NCBI RefSeq assembly: GCF_003610535.1 | Contig: NZ_RAPN01000001.1 | Location: 1,289,320-1,353,319 of the forward strand | DNA length: 64,000 nt | Direction: 5' to 3' | From: Mangrovibacterium diazotrophicum | Lineage (GTDB): Bacteria; Bacteroidota; Bacteroidia; Bacteroidales; Prolixibacteraceae | Part shown: piece by piece, positions 45,901-54,146 of the stretch | Position numbering within the stretch: position 1 is the first letter of the stretch | Layout: each line of letters opens with the position of its first letter | Translations under genes and position numbers: made by a program | Notes under the pieces: generated by a model | Told to the model about the DNA's origin: nothing | Database searches by the model: none | Seen by the model: only the letters and a program-made list of their open reading frames with translations

Positions 45901-46483
45901 CAATTTCGGTCCCGTTGAGGTAGGCCACAAAACCATCGTCATAGTCAAGGTGAAGCAGCAACTGTTCAATGGCCGATAGATCTTCTATCGAAAACTCTTT
46001 TCGAAGATAAATGCTAATGGCTCCGCTGACAATGGTGCTGTCGTCGTTGTCGCCGTAGCCAAAGCCGCTTTTCCCGCTTTGCCAGTCCGAGTCGTCAAAA
46101 TCGGGCTGGTTCCAGTTGGTGACTTCCGCTTGCGGAACCAGGTAGTTCCAATAATCCCCCTGGTTGATGATGGTTGTCCAAAAGGAAGGCGCAACTGGCC
46201 GGTCTTTTCCTGAGGCAAACAGCAGAGAATACGCTCCGGGTTGAAGCGTATAAGTCGGAAACTGCCAGCGTTCGTCTCCGTCTTCGTCGTCACTGATAGA
46301 ATAGTCGCCCAAATTGATGGCTGAAGCCGAAGTATTCCGGATTTCAATCCAGTCTGAATAATCACCGTCCTCGTCAGCAAGGGATTTGGTGTTTGCCGAT
46401 TGAACCTCGTTTATTTTAACGGTTTGGGCATCCAGGTTTAGCCCGATGGTAAACAGCAAGATACACAGTAATAAGTATTTCAT
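42944..46483 (-). CDS. CotH-family secretory kinase with lamin-tail domains and T9SS sorting domain
   Basis: 1179 residues with a signal peptide (about 1-19). In order: lamin-tail domain (about 22-110), a beta-sandwich region (about 120-260), a chitobiase-type C-terminal fold (about 370-430, YYTTDGSDPDE), a CotH kinase domain (about 440-800), an InlB-type repeat (FVRWEGDVQSTDANITV), a second lamin-tail domain (about 925-1050) and a T9SS sorting domain (about 1095-1179, NYPNPFNQQTTIEF). In CotH the segment WRWILYDVDATFGIW carries the metal-binding Asp. CotH proteins phosphorylate extracellular or spore proteins. It is the last gene of the five-gene operon, 24 bp after DUF4956. Confidence 0.88.
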   Translation of the reverse strand: MKYLLLCILLFTIGLNLDAQTVKINEVQSANTKSLADEDGDYSDWIEIRNTSASAINLGDYSISDDEDGDERWQFPTYTLQPGAYSLLFASGKDRPVAPSFWTTIINQGDYWNYLVPQAEVTNWNQPDFDDSDWQSGKSGFGYGDNDDSTIVSGAISIYLRKEFSIEDLSAIEQLLLHLDYDDGFVAYLNGTEIARSNLGTAGDTPAYSAYATIDKEALMYQGLAPDSFNIESFASLLHEGTNLLAIEVHNNYASSSDLTAIPFLSVRSSDFSINQAPEILALYNRTGHTDFKLSADGDSLFLFNAGGEIVSNMLIPSLGNDITYGYREGDDTKLWYFKQATPWLANTSEGLLKDENLLPVFSVAGGLYDHTFALELTATNPTDTVYYTTDGSDPDELSLFYYTPLQVDTAVTVKARIIKGGYLAGDVVTNSYFPAFNKSLPVVFLSTQPENLWDYNTGIYTSGPNAQASFPYKGANFWMDWEKPVHAEFYFTPGQTGFALDAGFKVFGNYSRGYEQKSLALYARSEYGPKHIKGKLFDNKALEEFDNLVLRSGGSDSFGEVQSWGTIVRDLFLTGIGLDMKLDAQAGRPCVVYLNSDYWGIYNIREKVNEDFLADNNGIDKDEIDLLEYDGTVVEGSNENYVAMLNFIDSNDLSVTDNYNYITTQMDVDNFIRYNVVEQYAHNTDWPGNNIKFWRQQGSTGKWRWILYDVDATFGIWYFDDELHTNSIALALDPDNDDWPNPAWSTFLLRSLMNNQGFKNRFINTFADHLNTTFLPDSVVSRITGCEAAIEDEISTHAERWGGYEEQWEHNISRLKTFALERPAILREFILEQFSLSDSLNVQLAISGCDEATVQLNTILLQQFPWTGIYFKDVPIELTAIAPVGYRFVRWEGDVQSTDANITVSMDQAKSITAVFEEDASSKNIVISEIMYHASDEYDSDDWVELYNNSSNYVNLTNWILKDSDDSNEYNFNANTIMGPYEYLVVCRNTENFHAIYPDVTNYQGSLGFGFSSSGECIRLYNTTEELIDQVCYASEYPWPTEPDGEGNSLILRNAEADNSLAQNWFSSASKKGSPGVSNTVTAIDDIEKNDISNFELKNYPNPFNQQTTIEFGCAEKTEVSLCIFNMQGQLQELLFSGTLAKGQHLFDWNAANVPSGIYLARLSSGQTISYLKLIVEH

Positions 46484-46507
46484 TTTTGGGGTGGTTAAGC
46501 AGAAAAG

Positions 46508-47179
46508 TTATTCGTCGTCTCCTTCATCTCCGGATTCCTCAGCATTGAAAATCCGGTTTTTCTCGTAGTAGTAAATCACCACGCGGGCGGTATCCCGCAA
46601 GAAGTTGATGGAACTCACTTCAACCCGGTGAATATTAATCCCGGTCCGTTTTCGAAGGTCTTCCAGTAATTCGTCACGGCGGTTTTCGTTTATTAGCTCA
46701 ATCCGCTCGTACAAAACTTTCTTTGATGATTCGTGTGATAAACGAAAGGCGTATTCGAGTACAAACAGAAGCCCAATGACCAGTAAATTAGCCAGGATAA
46801 CATCTACATAGGGCAAATACTCGCCTGAAATAGAGTTCAAAACTGCAATGCCAATAATGATAAACAAATAGGTCATCTCCTTAATTTGCAACTGATTTGT
46901 TCGGTAGCGAAGAATACCGAATAGTGCAAAAAGTCCAAACGCGAAACCGAGTTTCAACTCAACCCCCGATAGCAGATAAGCCAGCAGGAAAATCATGGTA
47001 TTGATAAGGAAATAGGTGAAAAGGTAGTCTTTTCGCTTCGTCTTCCGATAGTAAATCAGACGAACTATAACAAAAGTAACCAGCAGGTTGAAAGAGTAAC
47101 GCAACAGCAGATCAAAAAATCCGCTTGATTCAAAAAACAAAGTTGACAGTAAAGGCATTCCCTGAGTAGAGTTTATCAT
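46508..47179 (-). CDS. DUF4956 multi-pass membrane protein
   Basis: 223 residues with four to five membrane segments in the first 150 residues (LLLRYSFNLLVTFVIVRLIYY, YLFTYFLINTMIFLLAYLL, FGLFALFGILRYR, YLFIIIGIAVLNSI, VILANLLVIGLLFVLEYAF). A cytoplasmic C-terminal ferredoxin-like region follows (LLEDLRKRTGINIHRVEVSSINFLRDTARVVIYY). It matches the DUF4956 family, which is repeatedly found beside VTC-domain and CotH genes. Its start overlaps the VTC stop by four bases, indicating translational coupling. Function is unknown. Confidence 0.85.
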   Translation of the reverse strand: MINSTQGMPLLSTLFFESSGFFDLLLRYSFNLLVTFVIVRLIYYRKTKRKDYLFTYFLINTMIFLLAYLLSGVELKLGFAFGLFALFGILRYRTNQLQIKEMTYLFIIIGIAVLNSISGEYLPYVDVILANLLVIGLLFVLEYAFRLSHESSKKVLYERIELINENRRDELLEDLRKRTGINIHRVEVSSINFLRDTARVVIYYYEKNRIFNAEESGDEGDDE

Positions 47180-47943
47180 AGGTACTGGGGGTTTAATTCA
47201 CGAATTAATTCTTTAAAGTTGTTTGTTTTTACACATGGATGTAACAGCGCCACACCAACACAATATTTGCTGAAAGCTTGCGGACGGATTCGCTCATTGC
47301 GCATTAGCCTTGCGAAAACGGTTTGCTGATTTTGGTTATCATTTTTCGTTTCGGCAATCGCCAATTCGGGCAACGAAACTTCACTACCGCCAAAACAAAA
47401 TTTCAAATCGTAGTCAATGGTTATCCGTTCTTGTTTACGTAGGTTAACCAAGCTGATACGTCTGTATGTCGTGTAAAGCGTTGACCTCAACACTTTAAGA
47501 TCTACGGATGTATGGCTGGAAATAAATCCCTCTCCTTGTTCCAACATTCCGAGTTCAGGATTAAGCATTTTTCGTTTTTTGGTTGTCAGTTTTTTGTTGT
47601 TTTTCAATTTGACTTCCAGAAAGCTCAACCCAGTATCTGTGTATGTTCGGGTTCTGATTTTGCAGCGATTGGCCGCACCGTTGTGGTGAGCGTTGTAAAA
47701 GGTCCATTCAGCTGTATCAAAATATTGAGATTCGTATGCACTGACCCGCGTGCCGTAAAAATCAACAACGGCATAACGATGGTCAATAAGCTCGAGAATT
47801 CGATCGAGTCGCTTAAGGGGAAACACATATTTGGTATCAAAGCGAATCATTTGCGTCTCCGGGTCGAGATTCTCAAAAGGGATCGACCGCATGGATTGTG
47901 TCCTTGCTCCAAGACCGGAAGGGATATCAGTTAGTATTTCCAT
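47176..47943 (-). CDS. VTC-domain protein (polyphosphate polymerase-like)
   Basis: 255 residues, cytoplasmic. The triphosphate-tunnel fold signature of VTC domains is visible: RFDTKYVFPL, YESQYFDT, the basic strand NRCKIRTRTY, and FLEVKLKNNKKLTTKKRK with the acidic E and K. Eukaryotic VTC4 makes polyphosphate from ATP. The bacterial members next to CotH and DUF4956 have no settled function. It overlaps DUF4956 by four bases and starts 4 bp after the DUF2490 gene stop. Confidence 0.88.
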   Translation of the reverse strand: MEILTDIPSGLGARTQSMRSIPFENLDPETQMIRFDTKYVFPLKRLDRILELIDHRYAVVDFYGTRVSAYESQYFDTAEWTFYNAHHNGAANRCKIRTRTYTDTGLSFLEVKLKNNKKLTTKKRKMLNPELGMLEQGEGFISSHTSVDLKVLRSTLYTTYRRISLVNLRKQERITIDYDLKFCFGGSEVSLPELAIAETKNDNQNQQTVFARLMRNERIRPQAFSKYCVGVALLHPCVKTNNFKELIRELNPQYL

Positions 47944-47947
47944 CCGT

Positions 47948-48664
47948 CTATTTCTTTTTACGATCTAATTTGAACTTGTAGTCTAAAGACACAATATAGC
48001 TGTTCTGTGGGCTCGCAACATTTTTCCGACGATTCAGAAGGTAGCTAATTCCAATAGCATTGTGCTTGTTGATTTTATAGTCCAATCCGGCGGTGTAACG
48101 TTCGTGTTCAATCTGCCGGGTTGAATAGCTATTAATCCGCCAGGCCATTTCGTAACTAAGCCAGGGTTCCAATGGCATACCTTTAATATTGTAGCTAGCT
48201 TTTACCCGATTGCGGAAGAAACTGTCTGGTATTTGACCTTTCTCTGAACTTTCATAGTTGCTGTATTCTGCCTGCACGCGACCGCGATAACTTAGTGTAA
48301 ACCGATCCAAGTCAGTCTTTAGTTGCGATTCGACTCCTAAGCGATGAGAATTACTCGTCCGTTTCATTCCGTTTTCGTAAGAGTAACGGTACAGTAATCC
48401 CGCTTTGAAAAATTTCCGAGACCAGGAAACTTCAGCTCCTCCAAACCATTTGTCCCATTGGTTCAGATTATCCTTCTGACGGTATCCTGCTTCAAGCTCA
48501 ACGTCCCAGCGCTTGGTCAACGCTTTTTCAAGGGCCAAACCTGTCCACACACCAAAATCCTTTTGTTGCGCAGAAAGTGGTAACCCGGCAAGGATAAATA
48601 GCAGAGTCAGTAGTTGATAATACATTGCTTTGGCGTTTTTTACCAATCTCCCTCTACTACTCAT
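47948..48664 (-). CDS. DUF2490-family outer-membrane beta-barrel protein
   Basis: Up to 238 residues. The frame starts at 48664, overlapping the upstream lipoprotein gene by 8 bp; an alternative ATG at 48625 begins right at the signal peptide MYYQLLTLLFILAGLPLSAQ. The rest is alternating amphipathic strands with conserved tryptophans and arginines (KRWDVELEAGYRQKDNLNQWDKWFGGAEVSW), ending in a strand with FKLDRKKK. It is probably an outer-membrane barrel. Its place in the operon suggests an envelope partner for the CotH/VTC system. Confidence 0.75.
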   Translation of the reverse strand: MSSRGRLVKNAKAMYYQLLTLLFILAGLPLSAQQKDFGVWTGLALEKALTKRWDVELEAGYRQKDNLNQWDKWFGGAEVSWSRKFFKAGLLYRYSYENGMKRTSNSHRLGVESQLKTDLDRFTLSYRGRVQAEYSNYESSEKGQIPDSFFRNRVKASYNIKGMPLEPWLSYEMAWRINSYSTRQIEHERYTAGLDYKINKHNAIGISYLLNRRKNVASPQNSYIVSLDYKFKLDRKKK

Positions 48665-49067
48665 AAATTACAAGGTCGTCAGCAATAACAGTTGAATTAT
48701 TGTCAGAAATGTTAATGGTTTGTTGGATCACAATCTTACCCGAAGCTGATATTCGTTCCGGGTCATTGGACAGCACATATAAGGTGTAAGTTCCTTTGTT
48801 CAGATATTGAAACCGATACCAGCCATTGTAGCTGGTTTCTGTCTTGTCTGAGTGAATGCTGTCATTACCGTAAATGATAAACACATCGACATCGGGAGCA
48901 TAATATTCGCCCAGCTTTATGCTGAAGTCGCTGTTGTAGTTTAAGGCGTAAACACGGCCCTCAATTGTTCCGGTTCCCCCTTCTCCCTCTTCCTTTTCAC
49001 ATGAAGTAAATAATACCACCACAAAGAGAAACAAAGCTATTCCTCTCAATGCACTTGTAATTTTCAT
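48657..49067 (-). CDS. Small lipoprotein with carboxypeptidase-regulatory-like domain
   Basis: 136 residues from the ATG at 49067; the longer frame to 49181 lacks a signal and is rejected. The lipobox is LFTSCEKEE (about C22), followed by an acidic, glycine-rich linker and one beta-sandwich domain (GTIEGRVYALNYNSDF..., YNGWYRFQYLNKGTYTLYVLSND) like CarboxypepD_reg or SpaA-type folds. It is the first gene of the CotH/VTC operon and probably anchored in the outer membrane. No enzymatic motif was seen. Confidence 0.7.
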   Translation of the reverse strand: MKITSALRGIALFLFVVVLFTSCEKEEGEGGTGTIEGRVYALNYNSDFSIKLGEYYAPDVDVFIIYGNDSIHSDKTETSYNGWYRFQYLNKGTYTLYVLSNDPERISASGKIVIQQTINISDNNSTVIADDLVIYE

Positions 49068-49553
49068 AACTAAACCGTGTGTATAAAATTTCCGACTCTT
49101 TATCAATACAAAGCACCCAAAATGCCCATCGCAAAAAACAAACGACGAAAATATGTAAATTATTTTGTCCTCAAGTATCAACGATTATTCACCTACCCTA
49201 AACACTCGTTATCAGCTCAAACCTCAACACCAAACAAGGTCACTATTTTTCAATGCATTAACATCAAAATCATTTCACAGATCAACCAAATAAGAATCAA
49301 AATTGCCCCCGTCAAAAAAACGACCTTGGAACGAATCGATTCGGGCAAACAACTTGTCACCTACCAAATTCAACGCAAGACTAGTCTCCTGACAACTAAA
49401 AACACGAGAAAAAATCAAAAATCTAATGACTTCTGATTCGAAGTTAAATATTCTATTTACATAAAATACACCTATCAAAAAATCAAGAATCCTAAACGAG
49501 CGAGATTTGTCAATCTAAACCATATCGTTAAACTAATGGGTAAATACAATAAA
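49068..49553. other. 486-bp AT-rich intergenic region
   Basis: It lies between the start of the CotH/VTC operon and terminator copy 2. No supported ORF was found; the 119-codon frame at 49077-49436 (plus) has low-complexity composition and no family features. A poor promoter candidate for the operon is TATTTTCG at 49146-49153 with CTTG at 49172-49175 (minus), each with one mismatch. The region is noticeably richer in A+T than its neighbours. Confidence 0.5.
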
Positions 49554-49591
49554 AAAGGTCGAGCATAACTGTTCGACCTTTTTTATTGTTG
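49554..49591. terminator. Terminator, copy 2 of a 38-bp direct repeat
   Basis: Identical in all 38 bases to 42859-42896. It lies 11 bp past the PfkB kinase stop codon (49603) and, with six T on the minus strand, should end the PUL3 enzyme operon. Confidence 0.85.
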
Positions 49592-49602
49592 ATTAACTTC
49601 TA

Positions 49603-50478
49603 TCAAATATATTCAACCCGATCATATTCAGGCATGGCGCCATTTTGCGTGCATACAAAAGCGGAAAGATTGACCGCCATTTGATGGACGTCATTTAACG
49701 GTTTTCCTTTGAGCATACCGACCACCATGGCGGCAGTGAATGAATCGCCCGCTCCCACGGTGTCAGCAACTTTTACTTTTGGGGTTTCCCGAAAACTGGT
49801 TTCACCTTTCGTGATCAGGTAGCTGCCATTCGTGCCGCAAGTCAATGCAACCATTTTCAATTGAAAACGATGAAGTAGTTCCTCACAATTTTCCTGATCA
49901 TCGCCTTGCAAGCCAAACATCCGGGCAACGATCTTGATCTCGTCATCGTTTATCTTCAGAACATTGCACATTTTCAAAGAATCAACCAGCAAGTCTTGCG
50001 AATAAAACTGTTGGCGCAAGTTGATATCAAAGATTTTCAGAGCAGAATCAGGTACAGCGTTTACATAGCTGCGAATGGTCGCTTTTGAAACGTCGCCCCG
50101 CTGTGCTAAGGAGCCGAAACAAACAGCTGTCGTCTGCTTTGCGATCTCCTCGTAGTCTGACTTCATCCCAATAAAATCCCATGCCACCGGCTGGCAAATT
50201 TCGTATTGCGGAATACCGTCACCACTCAAGGTGACTTTCACCGTCCCCGTAGGATAATCTACTCGTTGGATGTCATAAATCAATCCAACACCATCCAGTT
50301 TTGCTATTATTTCATCCCCAAGCTCATCTTTCCCAATGGCGCTAATCGCCAAGCTTTCGAGCCCGAGCTTCGATGCATGAAAAGCAAAATTGCAGGGTGC
50401 GCCCCCCATTTGTTTGTGGTCGGGGAAAACATCCCACAACAACTCACCAATTCCGACTACTAATGATTTTTTATCCAT
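49603..50478 (-). CDS. PfkB-family sugar kinase, probable fructokinase
   Basis: 291 residues, cytoplasmic. The N-terminal GGAPCNFAFHASKLG sugar-binding region and the C-terminal PfkB signature DTVGAGDSF with catalytic D245 are present. Linkage to GH32, GH36 and a sugar porter suggests it phosphorylates fructose released from oligosaccharides. It starts 4 bp after the sugar porter stop and is followed by a terminator, so it closes the PUL3 operon. Confidence 0.92.
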   Translation of the reverse strand: MDKKSLVVGIGELLWDVFPDHKQMGGAPCNFAFHASKLGLESLAISAIGKDELGDEIIAKLDGVGLIYDIQRVDYPTGTVKVTLSGDGIPQYEICQPVAWDFIGMKSDYEEIAKQTTAVCFGSLAQRGDVSKATIRSYVNAVPDSALKIFDINLRQQFYSQDLLVDSLKMCNVLKINDDEIKIVARMFGLQGDDQENCEELLHRFQLKMVALTCGTNGSYLITKGETSFRETPKVKVADTVGAGDSFTAAMVVGMLKGKPLNDVHQMAVNLSAFVCTQNGAMPEYDRVEYI

Positions 50479-50482
50479 AATT

Positions 50483-51841
50483 TTAGATCAATCCAAGTTC
50501 TTTTTCAATTTGTTCCAACGATTTTCCTTTGGTTTCGGGAATCCAGAATTTCACAAAAACAAAAGCGATAACACTGAATATTCCGAAGATACCAAACAAG
50601 TAGCTCAATCCCAATCCTCCTTGAATGACCGGGGCAAAATAGACCGTCAGGAAGGTACATAGCCAACTGATGGCAGTTGAGAACGACATAGCCACGCCCT
50701 TAATGCGGTTTGGGTAAATCTCCGAAATGATTACCCACATCACGGGGGCAAACGAGGCCGCGAAGAAGGAAATATAAACCAGCAAGGCCACCAAAACACC
50801 AACACCGAATTGCTCGGGTTTCGCAAATTCCCCGGTCAGGTAAGCCAGAGAGACAATCATACCAACGGCTCCCCACAACAAAAGTGTTTTACGTCCTTTC
50901 TTATCAACCAACCACAACGCAATAATTGTCATCAGAAAGTTGACCAATCCCACGACCATCGACATCATCATTGAATCGTCCTTCGCTGCGCCGGCTGCCT
51001 TAAACATTTCCGGAGCAAACATGATTACTGCGTTGATCCCTGTAATTTGTTGCAGCGCTGCGATGGCAGTACCAATGGCTACAATCTTCCCGGTCTTGCC
51101 TTTAAACAGCTCCGAAACCTTCATTTTCTCTTTCGACTTTTCTTCGGAGATTACTTTTTCCATTTGGCCAAGCTCTGTTCGAATCAGTTCCTCGCCACCA
51201 ATTTTCAGCATCACTGCTTGGGCTTCAGCCTTTCGATCTTTGGCTACCAACCAACGCGGACTTTCCGGGAATGAGATCAAAATGAAGATCAAATACAGGA
51301 GTCCGAACAAAGCCGGAACCGCCAACATGTAGCGCCAGCTGTTATCCCCCAGCCCAATGAGCAGGTAGTCGAAAATATACGCCAATACAATTCCGATAGT
51401 GATCGCAAACTGGTTCATCGAAACCAGTCGGCCACGGCTCTGTGCAGGCGAAATTTCGGAGATGTACATCGGCCCAACTACAGAAGTGGCACCAACTGCC
51501 AGTCCCGAAAGGACACGAAAGACAATCAGAATCGCCGAAGACTCAGCAAATGCGCAGCCCAAAGCAGAAATAATATAAAGTACAGCTGTTGCCAGCATCA
51601 CCTTCTTCCGACCATATTTTTCGGTGAAACTACCGGTGAAAAGTGCGCCAATCAGACAGCCGAAGGTTAGCAAGGCCGCCACAGTTCCAAGTCCGCTGTC
51701 GGTTAGCGAAAATTCCCCTTTCAACATATCGACAGCGCCGGAAATTCCGGCCATATTTAGTCCAAACAACAATCCACCGTTGATGGCCACAAAAGTGATC
51801 CAATACAAATATCCCGTATGGATTTGATTTTTCGTTTTCAT
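50483..51841 (-). CDS. MFS sugar porter
   Basis: 452 residues with about 12 membrane segments. Sugar-porter hallmarks are present: KYGRKKVMLA after TM2, RVLSGLAVGATSVVGPMYISEISP, PESPRWL, WLVDKKGRKTLLLWG and PETKGKSLEQIEKEL at the end. It probably imports fructose, sucrose or another hexose-containing sugar across the inner membrane after outer-membrane passage and cleavage. It lies between GH36 (22 bp gap) and the kinase (4 bp gap). Confidence 0.94.
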   Translation of the reverse strand: MKTKNQIHTGYLYWITFVAINGGLLFGLNMAGISGAVDMLKGEFSLTDSGLGTVAALLTFGCLIGALFTGSFTEKYGRKKVMLATAVLYIISALGCAFAESSAILIVFRVLSGLAVGATSVVGPMYISEISPAQSRGRLVSMNQFAITIGIVLAYIFDYLLIGLGDNSWRYMLAVPALFGLLYLIFILISFPESPRWLVAKDRKAEAQAVMLKIGGEELIRTELGQMEKVISEEKSKEKMKVSELFKGKTGKIVAIGTAIAALQQITGINAVIMFAPEMFKAAGAAKDDSMMMSMVVGLVNFLMTIIALWLVDKKGRKTLLLWGAVGMIVSLAYLTGEFAKPEQFGVGVLVALLVYISFFAASFAPVMWVIISEIYPNRIKGVAMSFSTAISWLCTFLTVYFAPVIQGGLGLSYLFGIFGIFSVIAFVFVKFWIPETKGKSLEQIEKELGLI

Positions 51842-51863
51842 CTCTTTAAGTATTAGCTTTTAA

Positions 51864-54089
51864 TTATTCTTTATCGATCTCTTTCAGCAAGATGACAGCA
51901 CTATCATACTGATCAGCAATCTTCAGCTCCAAACCGACATTCATCAGGTAATCTGCCTTGAAAGTTTCTCCATCTCCCCAAAAACGGGATCGACCGTTTG
52001 TATTGATCTCCTGAATCTGGTACGATTTTTCTGGATCCAGCCCGTTTAATTTCACCGTTGGATAAACTCCACGCAAGTGAGATTCCAGGCTGAAAGCAAA
52101 CAGTACCGCCGACGTTTGATCCTTCGACACATACATTTGCGATGCCCATCCGCCCTCATCGTAGGGTGATTTTATGCGATACAAATCTCCATTAGTGACC
52201 AATGGCCTGACAAACTGTTTGTAGTTTTTGATGGCTTCCTCGGCAAACACACGATCATTCCCCTGGATGTGTTTAGGCTGAAGCTCCATTCCCAAGCGCC
52301 CGGTCATGGCCACATCGAAGCGAAACTTCAACGGGGTCATCCGCTGGGTTTGGTGGTTGGGGCTGGTTGAAACATGAGACGCAGCTCCTACCGGCGGATA
52401 AATCAGGTTGGTTCCGTACTGAATAAAAATTCGTGATAGCGGGTCGGTATTGTCTGACGTCCAGTATTCATTGTGGTACTGCAGTGCACCGTAATCCAAA
52501 CGACCGCCTCCGGAAGCACAATCCTGAATCACAAAATCCGGATATTTGGCACGAATCCTTTTGTAAACCGTGTACAATCCTTCCGTGTATGAAACCCAGA
52601 AATGCGTTTGCTCCGAAGCTGGCAGAAAAGTTGAACCAGCCTGTTCTACGTGCCGGTTTGCGTCCCATTTAATGTATTCAATTCCGGGATGGGTTGTCAA
52701 CAAACTGTCGAACACGTTGTACACAAAATCCTGCACCTTCGGATTGGACAAGTCCAGCAACAACTGGTTTCGCCAGGTTATTTTCTCGCGACCGGGACTC
52801 TGCACAATCCTCTCCGGGTGATTCTCAGCCAGTTCACTTTCCGGGTTAACCATTTCCGGTTCAATCCACAATCCAAATTTCAATCCTTTCGAATGCGCAT
52901 AGTCAATCAGATAATCCAAACCACGCGGCAATTTCTTTTTATTAGTCTGCCAATCGCCCAAACCGGCATCGTCATTGTTTCGCGGATATTTGTTTCCAAA
53001 CCAACCATCGTCCAGCACAAAGGTTTCAATCCCCATTTCTGCAGCATCATCCATCATGCCGGTCAGTGTGTTTTCATTGAAGGTGAAATATGCCCCTTCC
53101 CAACTATTCAAAACGATGTCGTGGATTTTATTTCCGCCAACCATTCCGTACTGACGCCCCCAATCATGCAAGTTTCGGGAAACCTGACCGCGTCCTTCGC
53201 TGCTGAAGGTGTAAATCATTTCGGGCGTTGTGAAGTTCTCACCCGGGTTCAGCGTCCACGCCGAAAGAAACGGATTGATTCCGCTAACCACATTCAGCGT
53301 TTTCCATTCGTCCACCTGAAAAGCCAAGCGGTAGTTACCCGACCAGGCCAATGCGCCTCCGTAGCAATCGCCCGCATTCTCCAATGCCGGATGATTCAGA
53401 CTTAAAATGAAAGACGGATTTTCGGTCTGCGTGGTGCGTACTCCTTTTTTACACTCGATAACCTTTATGCCATTCTCCACCTTTTCCTCAACAAGTCCCA
53501 TTTCGCCAGCCCAGGCACCACAAAAGTGAGTCAGGTAATAACTTTCAGCTTTCAAGGGTAAAAACGACGATGCAAAACTGGTCAGCTTTACGGCTCCTTC
53601 TTCGTCATTGGAGATGACAGTCCATTGGGTAATCACATCCTCGTTCGAAAAAGCTTTCGTGTGCAATTCCACCTTGAAATCAAAAACCCGATCCTTGAGG
53701 TGAATTACCGTTTCGCTTACATCCGGCGTCGAACCGATCTGTTCAACCGACTGAAAAGCCAATTCAGTGTTTAAACTTCCATCTGCATGAATGACAGCCA
53801 AAGCAGGTTCGTTAATGTTTCCCAAACCGAAAGTCGGATAGGCCTCGTAAGAAAAATCGCGGTTGGTATCCGGTTTCGAATAGGCTTTGTGCTGCTTGAA
53901 ATCATCTGTCGAATCAACCAACTTCCCGTAATATTGGAAGACCAGCCGGTTGCTCTGATCGACAGTATAAACCAACGACGTCGATTTTGTTTTGATTTCA
54001 ATAACAGACGTGTTTTGTCCGAACGCCGGAACACTGATTAGCAAAATTGCTCCAAGGCAAAAAAAGAGGTTCTTTAAATAGTTATTCAT
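51864..54089 (-). CDS. GH36 alpha-galactosidase
   Basis: 741 residues with a signal peptide (about 1-24), so it is periplasmic or exported. The N-terminal beta-supersandwich, the barrel and the C-terminal beta-sandwich are complete. The nucleophile is D476 (YIKWDANRH). The CASGGGRLD motif (525-532) and acid/base D546 (WTSDNTD) are present, and the 70-residue spacing of the two Asp agrees with GH36. It would remove alpha-1,6-galactose from raffinose-family sugars or galactosides. It lies 57 bp after the GH32 gene. Confidence 0.94.
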   Translation of the reverse strand: MNNYLKNLFFCLGAILLISVPAFGQNTSVIEIKTKSTSLVYTVDQSNRLVFQYYGKLVDSTDDFKQHKAYSKPDTNRDFSYEAYPTFGLGNINEPALAVIHADGSLNTELAFQSVEQIGSTPDVSETVIHLKDRVFDFKVELHTKAFSNEDVITQWTVISNDEEGAVKLTSFASSFLPLKAESYYLTHFCGAWAGEMGLVEEKVENGIKVIECKKGVRTTQTENPSFILSLNHPALENAGDCYGGALAWSGNYRLAFQVDEWKTLNVVSGINPFLSAWTLNPGENFTTPEMIYTFSSEGRGQVSRNLHDWGRQYGMVGGNKIHDIVLNSWEGAYFTFNENTLTGMMDDAAEMGIETFVLDDGWFGNKYPRNNDDAGLGDWQTNKKKLPRGLDYLIDYAHSKGLKFGLWIEPEMVNPESELAENHPERIVQSPGREKITWRNQLLLDLSNPKVQDFVYNVFDSLLTTHPGIEYIKWDANRHVEQAGSTFLPASEQTHFWVSYTEGLYTVYKRIRAKYPDFVIQDCASGGGRLDYGALQYHNEYWTSDNTDPLSRIFIQYGTNLIYPPVGAASHVSTSPNHQTQRMTPLKFRFDVAMTGRLGMELQPKHIQGNDRVFAEEAIKNYKQFVRPLVTNGDLYRIKSPYDEGGWASQMYVSKDQTSAVLFAFSLESHLRGVYPTVKLNGLDPEKSYQIQEINTNGRSRFWGDGETFKADYLMNVGLELKIADQYDSAVILLKEIDKE

Positions 54090-54146
54090 TATCTATAGGT
54101 TTAGTTGAATTGGCTTTTTAACGAACAAGGTTCATAAACCACCGGA

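Noticed and set aside
49077-49436. 119-codon plus-strand frame upstream of the CotH/VTC operon
   Set aside because: Lysine/isoleucine/threonine-rich translation of AT-rich intergenic DNA with no motif.
42859-49591. Reading the bracketed CotH/VTC operon as a transposon or integrative element
   Set aside because: No transposase, integrase or terminal inverted repeats are present. The repeat is a terminator, so only recombination or duplication is suggested.
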